Source: Chitinophaga fulva
Lineage (GTDB): Bacteria; Bacteroidota; Bacteroidia; Chitinophagales; Chitinophagaceae
Direction: 5' to 3'
DNA length: 64,000 nt
Assembly: GCF_012927205.1 (NCBI RefSeq)
Contig: NZ_JABBGC010000001.1
Span: forward strand, 4,088,522-4,152,521
Below, in pieces: positions 9,358 through 16,804 of this stretch. The translations under genes and the position numbers were made by a program. Position 1 is the first letter of the stretch, and the number at the start of each line of letters is the position of its first letter. Under the pieces are notes generated by a model. The model was not told the origin of the DNA. It saw only the letters and a list, made by a program, of their open reading frames with translations, and ran no database searches.

Positions 9358-10126
9358 TGAAGCTCAGCTGGTACATCCTGCCATGTTCCAGCAGCTTCAC
9401 TTCCAGTTCCCGCATATTGCCCGGCACCAGTTCTACCGGCGCCAGCGCCCGCATTTCATCTGTTGTCCCGTTGTTAAAGTATCCTTTTACGAAAGGGATT
9501 TTCCGGTACCGTTTCTGAATATGGACGGCGGTTTCATCGATGATAACGATGCGGGTACCGGGCTTGGCTACACGGATCATTTCCCGGATGGCCCGCACAC
9601 GGTTGTCGAAGAAGTTGATGCCGCCTACATGAAATACGCTGTCGAAAGTGTTGTCTCTGAAGGGAAGGTATTCAGCATTGCCCCTGAAAAGTTGTATGGA
9701 GCGGTTCCATTTTTCCATATTGCGGACTGCCTGCTGTAGCATGCCGCCGGAAATATCCAGTCCGTAGTATTCTGCAAAATCGGGGAGCACCCTGATGTTC
9801 CAGCCGGTGCCCACAGAAGTCTCCAGCACTTTATAACCCGGTTTGACTTCTACATCGGCCATCCATTTGCTGCGGAGCTTATCAAGATCGATAAAAAATG
9901 AAATCACTTTCTCGGCTATATCATTAAAAGGACTGATGCTGTCGTACAGGCGCTGGTATTTCCTGTTCATGCCACCAATCTTTTCCAGTGCCAGGAAATC
10001 AGGGATACCCTTGACAACAGGAATCCGGTTGCCGGAGACATCTTCCAAATGCTGTTCTCCGACAGGGTGTAATGACTGATGGTTATAGGGATTGATAAGC
10101 ATAGGCGCCAGTTCCCGGATATTCAT
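9347..10126 (-). CDS. Class I SAM-dependent methyltransferase
   Basis: 259 aa from the ATG at 10126 (MNIRELAPML). A longer frame to 10180 exists but adds 18 unconvincing residues. The amino end, with SLHPVGEQHLEDVSGNRIPV and GIPDFL, resembles the short Trm112-like segment found in front of many methyltransferases. The AdoMet-binding core is clear: VLETSVGTGWNIRVLP (motif I), GLDISGGML, AEYLPFRDNTFDSVFHVGGI and MIRVAKPGTRIVIID. The substrate is unknown. Methyltransferase_11/UbiE-like enzymes act on small molecules or quinones. It is convergent with the ABC permease, and the two share a palindrome at their ends. Confidence 0.85.
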   Translation of the reverse strand: MNIRELAPMLINPYNHQSLHPVGEQHLEDVSGNRIPVVKGIPDFLALEKIGGMNRKYQRLYDSISPFNDIAEKVISFFIDLDKLRSKWMADVEVKPGYKVLETSVGTGWNIRVLPDFAEYYGLDISGGMLQQAVRNMEKWNRSIQLFRGNAEYLPFRDNTFDSVFHVGGINFFDNRVRAIREMIRVAKPGTRIVIIDETAVHIQKRYRKIPFVKGYFNNGTTDEMRALAPVELVPGNMRELEVKLLEHGRMYQLSFRTV

Positions 10127-10295
10127 AATGTCTGATTTATCTGCAAAACAATACCATCCGTACTTTGCAGGAAAGAGCATCCGCGCAGGACGCAGGGCAT
10201 TGTCGGTGAACGGCCGGTTTTAACCGGTGACGATGATGCGGCGGTTTTGCCTCTTTTTATTTATTCCCCTATCTTGTTGCAATAATTAATTATTT

Positions 10296-11279
10296 ATGAC
10301 AGTCCATAACCTTATTAACCTGATGGGGACAAAAAGTACAGACCCCGCCATCAGCCAATTGTTTGAAACCTTTGGATTGGGGAAACCGCCCAAAACCGTC
10401 AATGCCAACCAGGGCGACAAAGGCTTTAAGGACAAACTGAATAACCTGAAGTTTGGTTTTAAGTTCAACATTACCAACGATCGCTTCTATCCTCCGGTAA
10501 GCCCCAAAAAGGATGATTATAACTTTGAATGTTATATGCACTCCGTCGTGTTGTACAGCGAAGACAGAAAAAAAGCACCGGACCCTAAACCGGCTGCCTT
10601 CTGGGAGGGATTTATCCATCCGTCTGGTACCTACGATGACTGTCTGGCCTTCTTTGGACAGGAAAAGTTCGCGGATCCCCGGCCTATTTTCGAAAAACAG
10701 GTAAGCGATATCGCGAAAGTAATGGTGTGGATGTCACAGGACGGGAGCCGGATTACGGACATGGAACTACGTTTGGATGAAGCGCGCGAAATTTTCTCCC
10801 AATATGATTTTAATGATAGCGACAAATATAATACGGTAAGACAGGCCTATACGCTGTTGGTAAAATGGTTGCTCGATAGCCGTTTTCTGATATTACCGGA
10901 AGAAGCTTACCGCGAGCCCCTGAACACAGATCATGCTGCTATTTTGGATTTTACGGGGAGATACTTAAAAAGACATATCTGGGATACGCAGTTGATTGCT
11001 GACCCGGTGGTGATCTCTTTTTTGTACCATATATCCAGCAACAGAACAATTATCCTGCCTGATGGCGAAAAAGTCAACGTCTACATTAAAAACCTGTATA
11101 TCAAAGTCGCCGGCAAAGCAGCGCAACGGCAGGAACTGTATGACAACAGCACCATGGACGAAGTAGATGCACTGGAGCGGAGCCTCTGGCTGGATGAAGC
11201 ACAGTGTGAGGTTTTCCTGCAAACACTCTCTGAAACATTTGCGCTTTTTAAGCAACGTGTCCCTGAAGAACGTTTTTAA
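10296..11279 (+). CDS. Hypothetical protein, 327 aa
   Basis: I do not recognise this protein. It has no signal peptide or membrane segment and is rich in charged and aromatic residues, so it is probably cytosolic. The first 100 residues (LINLMGTKSTDPAISQLFE, LKFGFKFNITND) have the feel of small immunity- or SMI1-adjacent proteins. The rest (about 130-327) is helical with LDEAREIFSQYDFND and a charged carboxy end. It is transcribed alone: an intrinsic terminator starts four bases after the stop, and the gene upstream points the other way. Codon use is like the neighbours. A role as an immunity or contact-dependent protein is only a guess. Confidence 0.75.
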   Translation: MTVHNLINLMGTKSTDPAISQLFETFGLGKPPKTVNANQGDKGFKDKLNNLKFGFKFNITNDRFYPPVSPKKDDYNFECYMHSVVLYSEDRKKAPDPKPAAFWEGFIHPSGTYDDCLAFFGQEKFADPRPIFEKQVSDIAKVMVWMSQDGSRITDMELRLDEAREIFSQYDFNDSDKYNTVRQAYTLLVKWLLDSRFLILPEEAYREPLNTDHAAILDFTGRYLKRHIWDTQLIADPVVISFLYHISSNRTIILPDGEKVNVYIKNLYIKVAGKAAQRQELYDNSTMDEVDALERSLWLDEAQCEVFLQTLSETFALFKQRVPEERF

Positions 11280-11282
11280 GTC

Positions 11283-11309
11283 AAAGGCTCCCGGCAGGGG
11301 GCCTTTTTT
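11283..11309 (+). terminator. Intrinsic terminator
   Basis: The stem AAGGC-t-CCC pairs with GGG-g-GCCTT around a GGCA loop and is followed by TTTTTT. It begins four bases after the stop of the 327-aa gene. Confidence 0.85.
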
Positions 11310-11395
11310 AGCTGTGCTCAACAGGCCCTGCCGGATGAAGGACCGGCATTATTTTCGTAAAATTGTACCTTAAAAAATAGTTGTCAATTTTCCGG

Positions 11396-11426
11396 TTGTC
11401 CGGCGGACGCAGTGGCCCTACTTTTG
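11396..11426 (+). promoter_or_regulatory. Bacteroidota-type promoter of the ada-MFS operon
   Basis: TTG at 11396-11398, a 20-bp spacer and TACTTTTG at 11419-11426 match the -33/-7 consensus (TTTG...TAnnTTTG) of the Bacteroidota primary sigma factor. The Ada start codon lies 23 bp further on. Confidence 0.65.
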
Positions 11427-11449
11427 TTGGGAAATCAATCAGATAAACC

Positions 11450-12493
11450 ATGCAATTGAGCTTTGACAGGATGTACCAGGCTTCGCTGGAGAAAGACGTG
11501 GCTTTTGAAGGCGTGTTTTTTACAGCGGTAAAAACGACCGGCATTTTCTGCCGGCCTTCCTGCCGTGCCCGCAAACCGAAGCCGGAGAACATTGAATTCT
11601 TTTCCACCACCAAAGAATGTATCCTGAAAGGATACCGTCCCTGTAAGGTATGTCATCCGCTGGAGCAGCTGAACCAGACGCCGGATGATATCCGGCAGCT
11701 GTTGGAGGACCTGGCAGATGATCCGGGCGGGAAGATAAAAGATGCAGACCTGCTTCGCCGCGGTATAGAACCGCATCAGGTACGGCGCTGGTTCCTTAAA
11801 AACCACGGTATTACTTTCCATGCTTACCAGCGCATGTTCCGCATCAACTCCGCCTTTAAGAAAATACAGCAGGGCGAGTCGGTCAGCGGCGCCGCTTTTG
11901 ACGCCGGCTTTGAATCCCTGAGCGGCTTCGGGGACTCTTTCAAAAACATCTTTGGGGTGTCTCCCAAAAAAAGCAAACAACAACGGATCATTGACCTGAA
12001 ACGGCTGGAGACCCCGCTGGGCACCATGTACGCCTGTGCGGTAGAAGAAGGCATATGCCTGCTCGAATTCACCGACCGCAAGATGCTGGAAACAGAATTC
12101 CTGTATTTGTCGCGCGTGCTGAACGCGACCATCGTACAGGGCGACAATCCTCACTTCGCTACGCTGGAGGACCAGCTGAAAGCCTATTTCGACGGGCAGC
12201 GGAAAACATTCACCGTGCCGCTGTATATGCCGGGATCGGCGTTTCAGCAGTCGGTATGGCAGGTGTTGCAGGAGGTGCCCTATGGCGCTACGCGCTCTTA
12301 CAAAGATCAGGCGGTGGCCCTTGGAAAGCCGGAAGCGGTCCGCGCTGTGGCCAATGCCAATGGCATGAATAAAATTTCTATCCTCGTTCCCTGTCACCGC
12401 GTCATTGGGGCCGACGGTTCTCTGACCGGCTATGGTGGCGGCATCTGGCGCAAGCAATGGCTGCTGGATTTTGAAAATAACAACGCCCGCTAA
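11450..12493 (+). CDS. ada: Ada: methyl-phosphotriester/O6-alkylguanine transferase and activator
   Basis: 347 aa with full Ada architecture. The amino-terminal zinc domain has four cysteines, C34 and C38 (FCRPSCRARK) and C65 and C68 (YRPCKVCHP). They are equivalent to E. coli Ada C38, C42, C69 and C72. C34 would take methyl groups from DNA phosphotriesters. An AraC-type helix-turn-helix region follows (about 100-175, FESLSGFGDSFKNIFGVSPK). The carboxy-terminal MGMT domain has the alkyl-acceptor site VPCHRVIG (C315). The protein repairs alkylated DNA and, once methylated, activates transcription. A good promoter lies upstream. The MFS exporter gene starts 17 bp downstream, so both are probably induced together. 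Confidence 0.95.
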   Translation: MQLSFDRMYQASLEKDVAFEGVFFTAVKTTGIFCRPSCRARKPKPENIEFFSTTKECILKGYRPCKVCHPLEQLNQTPDDIRQLLEDLADDPGGKIKDADLLRRGIEPHQVRRWFLKNHGITFHAYQRMFRINSAFKKIQQGESVSGAAFDAGFESLSGFGDSFKNIFGVSPKKSKQQRIIDLKRLETPLGTMYACAVEEGICLLEFTDRKMLETEFLYLSRVLNATIVQGDNPHFATLEDQLKAYFDGQRKTFTVPLYMPGSAFQQSVWQVLQEVPYGATRSYKDQAVALGKPEAVRAVANANGMNKISILVPCHRVIGADGSLTGYGGGIWRKQWLLDFENNNAR

Positions 12494-12510
12494 CAATTTT
12501 TCCTTTTTTT

Positions 12511-13911
12511 ATGATCATAACTATTTCCTCCATCAACAGGTGGTATGCGCTGCTTATTGTCCTGACCGCGCCACTGTTGTACGTGATAGACATTTTTATC
12601 GTTAACATCGCTCTTCCGACCATCAAAACCAGCCTGCATGCCACCGATGGTGAGGTGCAACTGGTGATCGCCGCTTACCTCCTGGGCAGCGCGTGTTTCC
12701 TGATCACCGGTGGCAGAGCAGGTGATTACCTGGGTAAGAAAAAAGTATTTTTCCAGGGGATGGCCTGGTTTACGCTCACCTCCTGTATATGCGGATTGTG
12801 TCAAACACCGATGCAGCTGAATATCGCGCGTTTCTTGCAGGGCGTTAGTTCAGCTTTTATGGTAACGCAGTCCGTTGCGCTGATACAGGTGCTGTTCCCG
12901 GTAGCGGAAGAGCGGGCCAAAGCTATTGGCTGGTATGGTATTACGCTAAGTGTGGCGGCTATCATCGGGCAGATGCTGGGTGGTTACCTGGCGGAAACGC
13001 ATGGTACTATTGAGGGTTGGCGAATGATATTCTTCATCAACCTGCCGGTGGGTGCGGCTGCCATGTGGGCTATTTATCGTTACCTGCCGGAAACGCCTAC
13101 CACCGTGGGGGTGAAGTTTGATTACTCCGGCGCGACGGTGCTTACGCTGGCATTAGGTTGCCTGATATACGCCATCACGGAAGGGCGGGAGCAACACTGG
13201 CCGTTGTGGAGCTTTGTGCTGCTGATATTGTTCGTGGTGTTAGCGATGGTGTTTATACGTATACAACGGGTAAAGCAAGGCGATAATAAGGGAGCGCTGA
13301 TCAACCTGGCGTTGTTTAAGCAGCCGGCGTTTAACATTGGTTTGCTGGCGGTGCTGTTTCATTTTATGCTGCATACGGCTTACCTGCTGATGATGGCGGT
13401 TTACCTGCAAAGCGGGCTGGGTATGTCGGCGCTGGCCTGCGGGGCCAGTTTTATCCCGCATGCCTTGTTGTTTATGTTGTCGTCTGTGGTGGCGTCCCGA
13501 TTGCTGGTGAAGCATGGCAAGAAGGTATTACAGGCAGGACTGCTGATCATATTTGTCGCTTTCGGGTGGCAGTTGAGTGGTGTTGACAGTCGCGCCGGAA
13601 CGGTGGCCCTGATTGCATTGTACGGACTGGGAAACGGCATGGTATTGCCTTTTCTGCTGAATATTGTGCTGGACAAAGTACCGGTGGAAGATGCCGGCGC
13701 CGCCTCCGGTATTTTCTCTACTTTTCAGCAGACGGCTTCCGGGTTGGGGATCAGTATCATTGGCGGTGTGTTTTTCGCAGTGCTGCAATCCGGTATACAC
13801 GACCATGCCTATACGGAGGCGCTGCGTTACGGGCTGGGAGCGGGGATGGCTTGCCTGATCGTAGTGGCTGTTACGTTGTATTGTCTGCCGGGTAAAACTG
13901 ATCCGGCATAG
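12511..13911 (+). CDS. MFS drug exporter, DHA2 (EmrB/QacA) family, 14 TM
   Basis: 466 aa with about 14 hydrophobic helices, the size and topology of DHA2 drug:proton antiporters. Motif A is seen as GGRAGDYLGKKKVF between helices 2 and 3. The first helix contains YVIDIFIVNIALPTIK, the motif D1-like signature of this family. FLQGVSSAFMVTQSVALIQ corresponds to helix 4, and the antiporter motif C region follows in helix 5 (ITLSVAAIIGQMLGGYLA). It sits 17 bp after ada with no terminator between, so it is likely under Ada control. That suggests export of a toxic alkylating or related compound. The substrate is inference only. Confidence 0.9.
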   Translation: MIITISSINRWYALLIVLTAPLLYVIDIFIVNIALPTIKTSLHATDGEVQLVIAAYLLGSACFLITGGRAGDYLGKKKVFFQGMAWFTLTSCICGLCQTPMQLNIARFLQGVSSAFMVTQSVALIQVLFPVAEERAKAIGWYGITLSVAAIIGQMLGGYLAETHGTIEGWRMIFFINLPVGAAAMWAIYRYLPETPTTVGVKFDYSGATVLTLALGCLIYAITEGREQHWPLWSFVLLILFVVLAMVFIRIQRVKQGDNKGALINLALFKQPAFNIGLLAVLFHFMLHTAYLLMMAVYLQSGLGMSALACGASFIPHALLFMLSSVVASRLLVKHGKKVLQAGLLIIFVAFGWQLSGVDSRAGTVALIALYGLGNGMVLPFLLNIVLDKVPVEDAGAASGIFSTFQQTASGLGISIIGGVFFAVLQSGIHDHAYTEALRYGLGAGMACLIVVAVTLYCLPGKTDPA

Positions 13912-14188
13912 TAGAAGAAAAATTATTTTATTTGGCGATCCTGTCTTAAATTAGATGATCATCAAAACAACCAAAATACCTGGACCTTTACTACCAACAG
14001 TGAATCATATTCCCGTGCAAACATTACCGGCGTGAACAATGGAATGGGTAATAGTTGCTGTTAACCTTTATTGAGTTTTACCATCAGCATATATACTGAC
14101 TGGCCTGTATGCGGGTCTGTAAGCTGTTTTGTGCTGTAAAAAATCGTATAAGCAAAGCTGTTAGACTGCAACCATCAAATCGCATCCA

Positions 14189-15514
14189 ATGAAAAAAGCA
14201 CACCTTATCTTTATGTTAATGGCAGCCATCGCCATTGTTTCCTGCGGTAAAAGTATGCAGGACGCCCTTCCCGCCGATGCCGAATCCCTTAGTAAGGTAA
14301 AGGCTTCCCTTGTTCCTCCCGCTTCCAGTTACGCGGTAGCACTGGCTGGCAACGGCTTTGTGACCACACTGGCTGCCGGTGGCGCCGAAGTGATCACCAA
14401 CAATGGCCTGGGTAGCTGGACGAATGCCAACAGTATTACCAGCACCTATTTCCGGTTGGGGCAAACCGGTCAGCTCAATGTTGCGGTCCGGATGAAAGTG
14501 CCTTCCGGCAGCAGCGATATTAAAGTGACCGTCAACGGTACGGCCTTTACCAAAACGGTTACCGGTGCCGCCTATACGGCCTTTACTATCGGTACGGTGA
14601 ACATCACCAGCGCGGGTTATGTTAAAGTAGAGCTGCAGGGTGTCAGCAAAACCGGCAGTTACTTCGGAGATGTTTCACACATCGTTATCAGCGGCAGCGC
14701 TACCACCAGCAACGTGGTATACGCCAACGACTCTACGAACTATTACTGGTCCAGGCGCGGCCCCTCCGTGCACCTGAACTATCCCATCCCTTCCGGCGTG
14801 AGTGCTGAATGGTTCTACAATGAAGTCACCGTACCGGCAGGAGAAGACAAAATAGGATCTTATTTTATGAGCAATGGTTTTAATGGCGGTTATTTCGGTA
14901 TACAGGTGAACAGTGCCACCGAAAGGAGAGTGTTGTTTTCCATCTGGGACCCTACTACCGGCAAGACCACGCTGGTGCGGAAAGGTCCGGGCGTGGTGGA
15001 CAATGCTTTCGGGGGCGAGGGTACCGGTGGACAGAGTTATCTCGTGTTCAACTGGCAGGCTGGCACCACGTATAAATTCCTGACACATATCGTTCCTGAT
15101 GGCGCCGGCGCTACAGATTTCTCTGCGTGGATATATACGCCGGAGACAGGGGCCTGGCGTTTTATCGCCACCTGGAAGCGGCCTGGCACCAACACTTATC
15201 ACGCAGGGCTGTATTCTTTCCTGGAAAATTTCAATGATAAAAACGGTTACATGGGCAGGAGCGGACAATACAATAATCAATGGATACGCTCCACCACCGG
15301 CGTATGGACGGAGATCACCACCGCCAAATTCACCGCAGATGCTACCGCCACCAATGATCAGCGCAGGGACTATGCAGGTGGCCTGGATAGCACTACTGGG
15401 CGGTTCTTCCTGAAAAACGGCGGGTTCTTCGCCAACTATGTAAACTACAATACTACTTTTACGCGCACCGCAACAGGGGTAGCGCCTACAGTGAACCTGA
15501 ACACATTACCCTGA
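14189..15514 (+). CDS. DUF3472/DUF5077-type surface lipoprotein
   Basis: 441 aa. A lipoprotein signal peptide ends in AIVSCGKS, with the lipidated cysteine near residue 20. Residues 45-170 form a carbohydrate-binding-like beta domain (DUF5077 type, ending FGDVSHIVISG). The rest matches the DUF3472 type: YYWSRRGPSVHLNYPIP, EWFYNEVTVPAGED, SYFMSNGFNGGYFGIQVNS and GTNTYHAGLYSFLENF. These proteins are often secreted in polysaccharide-degrading Bacteroidota, but no enzymatic activity is established that I can name. The gene is isolated, with 277 bp before it and a strong terminator after it. It is probably exported to the outer membrane. Confidence 0.85.
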   Translation: MKKAHLIFMLMAAIAIVSCGKSMQDALPADAESLSKVKASLVPPASSYAVALAGNGFVTTLAAGGAEVITNNGLGSWTNANSITSTYFRLGQTGQLNVAVRMKVPSGSSDIKVTVNGTAFTKTVTGAAYTAFTIGTVNITSAGYVKVELQGVSKTGSYFGDVSHIVISGSATTSNVVYANDSTNYYWSRRGPSVHLNYPIPSGVSAEWFYNEVTVPAGEDKIGSYFMSNGFNGGYFGIQVNSATERRVLFSIWDPTTGKTTLVRKGPGVVDNAFGGEGTGGQSYLVFNWQAGTTYKFLTHIVPDGAGATDFSAWIYTPETGAWRFIATWKRPGTNTYHAGLYSFLENFNDKNGYMGRSGQYNNQWIRSTTGVWTEITTAKFTADATATNDQRRDYAGGLDSTTGRFFLKNGGFFANYVNYNTTFTRTATGVAPTVNLNTLP

Positions 15515-15538
15515 TTGCAGCGGGGCTTTGCTTATCGG

Positions 15539-15570
15539 ACGGGCGCTTTTGCAGAGGCGCCCGTTTTTTT
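15539..15570 (+). terminator. Intrinsic terminator after DUF3472 gene
   Basis: ACGGGCGC (15539-15546) pairs with GCGCCCGT (15557-15564) and is followed by a T-tract that reaches 15570. It overlaps the last codons of the convergent GNAT gene. Confidence 0.85.
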
Positions 15571-16024
15571 ATGCCGGTAGATCCTTGCGCATGCACACGC
15601 TGTTGTCTACACCAATGTACTGGCCATAGTTTTCCGTGATGGCATAACCATTTTTCTGGTAGAGTGCAATCGCTTCGGGTTGCCGTTTACCGGTTTCCAG
15701 TACACAGGCCTGGTAGCCGAGTTCCCCGGCCCATTTTTCCAGTTCCAGCAATATTTCGCTGGCGAGGCCTTTGCCGCGGTAGTCGGGATGCACGAACATG
15801 CGCTTCACTTCCACTTGTCCTTCGGAAAAGGGTTTGATAGCGCCGCAGGCCACGGGGCGTCCGTCGAGATAGCCTACCACCGCCTGTTTGATAAGGTCTA
15901 TTTTGTTGAACTGGGCATAAAACGTATGGTCTCCGCCATCGCGGATAGCGAGGTCCTGATCCAGCAACTTTACCAACGATACGAAATCGGGGTTGCCGGA
16001 ATCGGTTCTGATGAGTTGTAGCAT
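15569..16024 (-). CDS. GNAT family N-acetyltransferase
   Basis: 151 aa. The acetyl-CoA binding motif A is clear: VEVKRMFVHPDYRGKGLASEIL, with the R/Q-x-x-G-x-G/A loop as RGKGLA. QPEAIALYQKNGYAITENYG is the usual carboxy-terminal motif B region. The amino end (IRTDSGNPDFVSLVKLLDQDL) resembles the PhnO/YjaB-like small GNATs. It acetylates an unknown small amine. The stop codon lies next to the shared terminator with the DUF3472 gene. Confidence 0.88.
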   Translation of the reverse strand: MLQLIRTDSGNPDFVSLVKLLDQDLAIRDGGDHTFYAQFNKIDLIKQAVVGYLDGRPVACGAIKPFSEGQVEVKRMFVHPDYRGKGLASEILLELEKWAGELGYQACVLETGKRQPEAIALYQKNGYAITENYGQYIGVDNSVCMRKDLPA

Positions 16025-16072
16025 AGATAGATGTTGAGCGAGCCGTGAAGGTACGAAATTCCGCTGTCGCTT

Positions 16073-16645
16073 CTACAGGATGAATGGGATCAGTTTACGG
16101 GTCTGTTGCTGATAGACCGCATAACTGCCAGGGAAAAGTTCGTTCAGCAGTATTTCTTCCTGCCCTATTTTCATATACAGCGACAGTGCGCAGACAGCCG
16201 TTACGAAGATGGCGCCGCCTCCGCCGGTGACCAGGCTGGTACCTGCCAGTGCGGTAAGAAAGCCGGTATAGATGGGATGCCTCACTACGCGATAAGGCCC
16301 TTTGATGATCAGTTCATGATTTCTTTTGGCGGCCACTCCACCGCTCCAGTTGGTGCCCAACAGTAGGCGCGACCAGATAGACAGACAGACGCCGGTCACG
16401 CACAGCAGCGCCCCGAGGCCCTGTAGCATAGGCGAAGCAGGCAGGAGGCGGGTGCCTGTAAACAAGGGGTAGTACAAAGCTGAAAAGATAATCGTATAAC
16501 CGATAAAGCCCAGCCAGCGCTGACGGGTAGTTCTGAGCTGTACGTTTTCTTTCGTGCGGTTCCGGAGCGTAAGCCAGCAGCAGCCGAACAGCATCCAGCT
16601 ACAGAGTGTGATCCAGGTGAAGAGCGTCAGGTTTTCCTTGATCAT
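16073..16645 (-). CDS. Isoprenylcysteine carboxyl methyltransferase-like membrane protein
   Basis: 190 aa with about five membrane helices. The carboxy-terminal half has the ICMT/PEMT family signature: GPYRVVRHPIYTGFLTALAG (AdoMet-binding RHPxY motif), then KIGQEEILLNELFPGSYAVY. Bacterial members methylate lipids or unknown small molecules at the inner membrane. No prenylated protein substrate is expected. It lies 48 bp upstream (on its own strand, before) of the GNAT gene with the same orientation, so a two-gene transcript is possible. Confidence 0.82.
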   Translation of the reverse strand: MIKENLTLFTWITLCSWMLFGCCWLTLRNRTKENVQLRTTRQRWLGFIGYTIIFSALYYPLFTGTRLLPASPMLQGLGALLCVTGVCLSIWSRLLLGTNWSGGVAAKRNHELIIKGPYRVVRHPIYTGFLTALAGTSLVTGGGGAIFVTAVCALSLYMKIGQEEILLNELFPGSYAVYQQQTRKLIPFIL

Positions 16646-16747
16646 AGGACGGGTTGTTTTGGAATTGAAGTTAAAGAGGATGAGGGAAAAGAAGGCTATT
16701 CATTTTATTCATTCCTTTAGGAGAACGGTGGTCATGGCGGGGTATGA

Positions 16748-16786
16748 AAAAACAGTGGCTAGCCAATATGCTGGCTGGCCACTGTT
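16748..16786 (-). terminator. Intrinsic terminator of the T9SS protein gene
   Basis: The 15-base arms at 16751-16765 (AACAGTGGCTAGCCA) and 16772-16786 pair at 14 of 15 positions with one wobble, with a 6-base loop. A-tract 16747-16752 on the plus strand gives a T-tract on the minus strand, downstream of the gene at 16805. Confidence 0.85.
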
Positions 16787-16804
16787 AGATGATGCAGGGG
16801 GATA

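Noticed and set aside
11435..12496. 353-codon minus-strand ORF opposite ada
   Set aside because: Antisense to a complete Ada with all catalytic cysteines; composition is that of a shadow frame.
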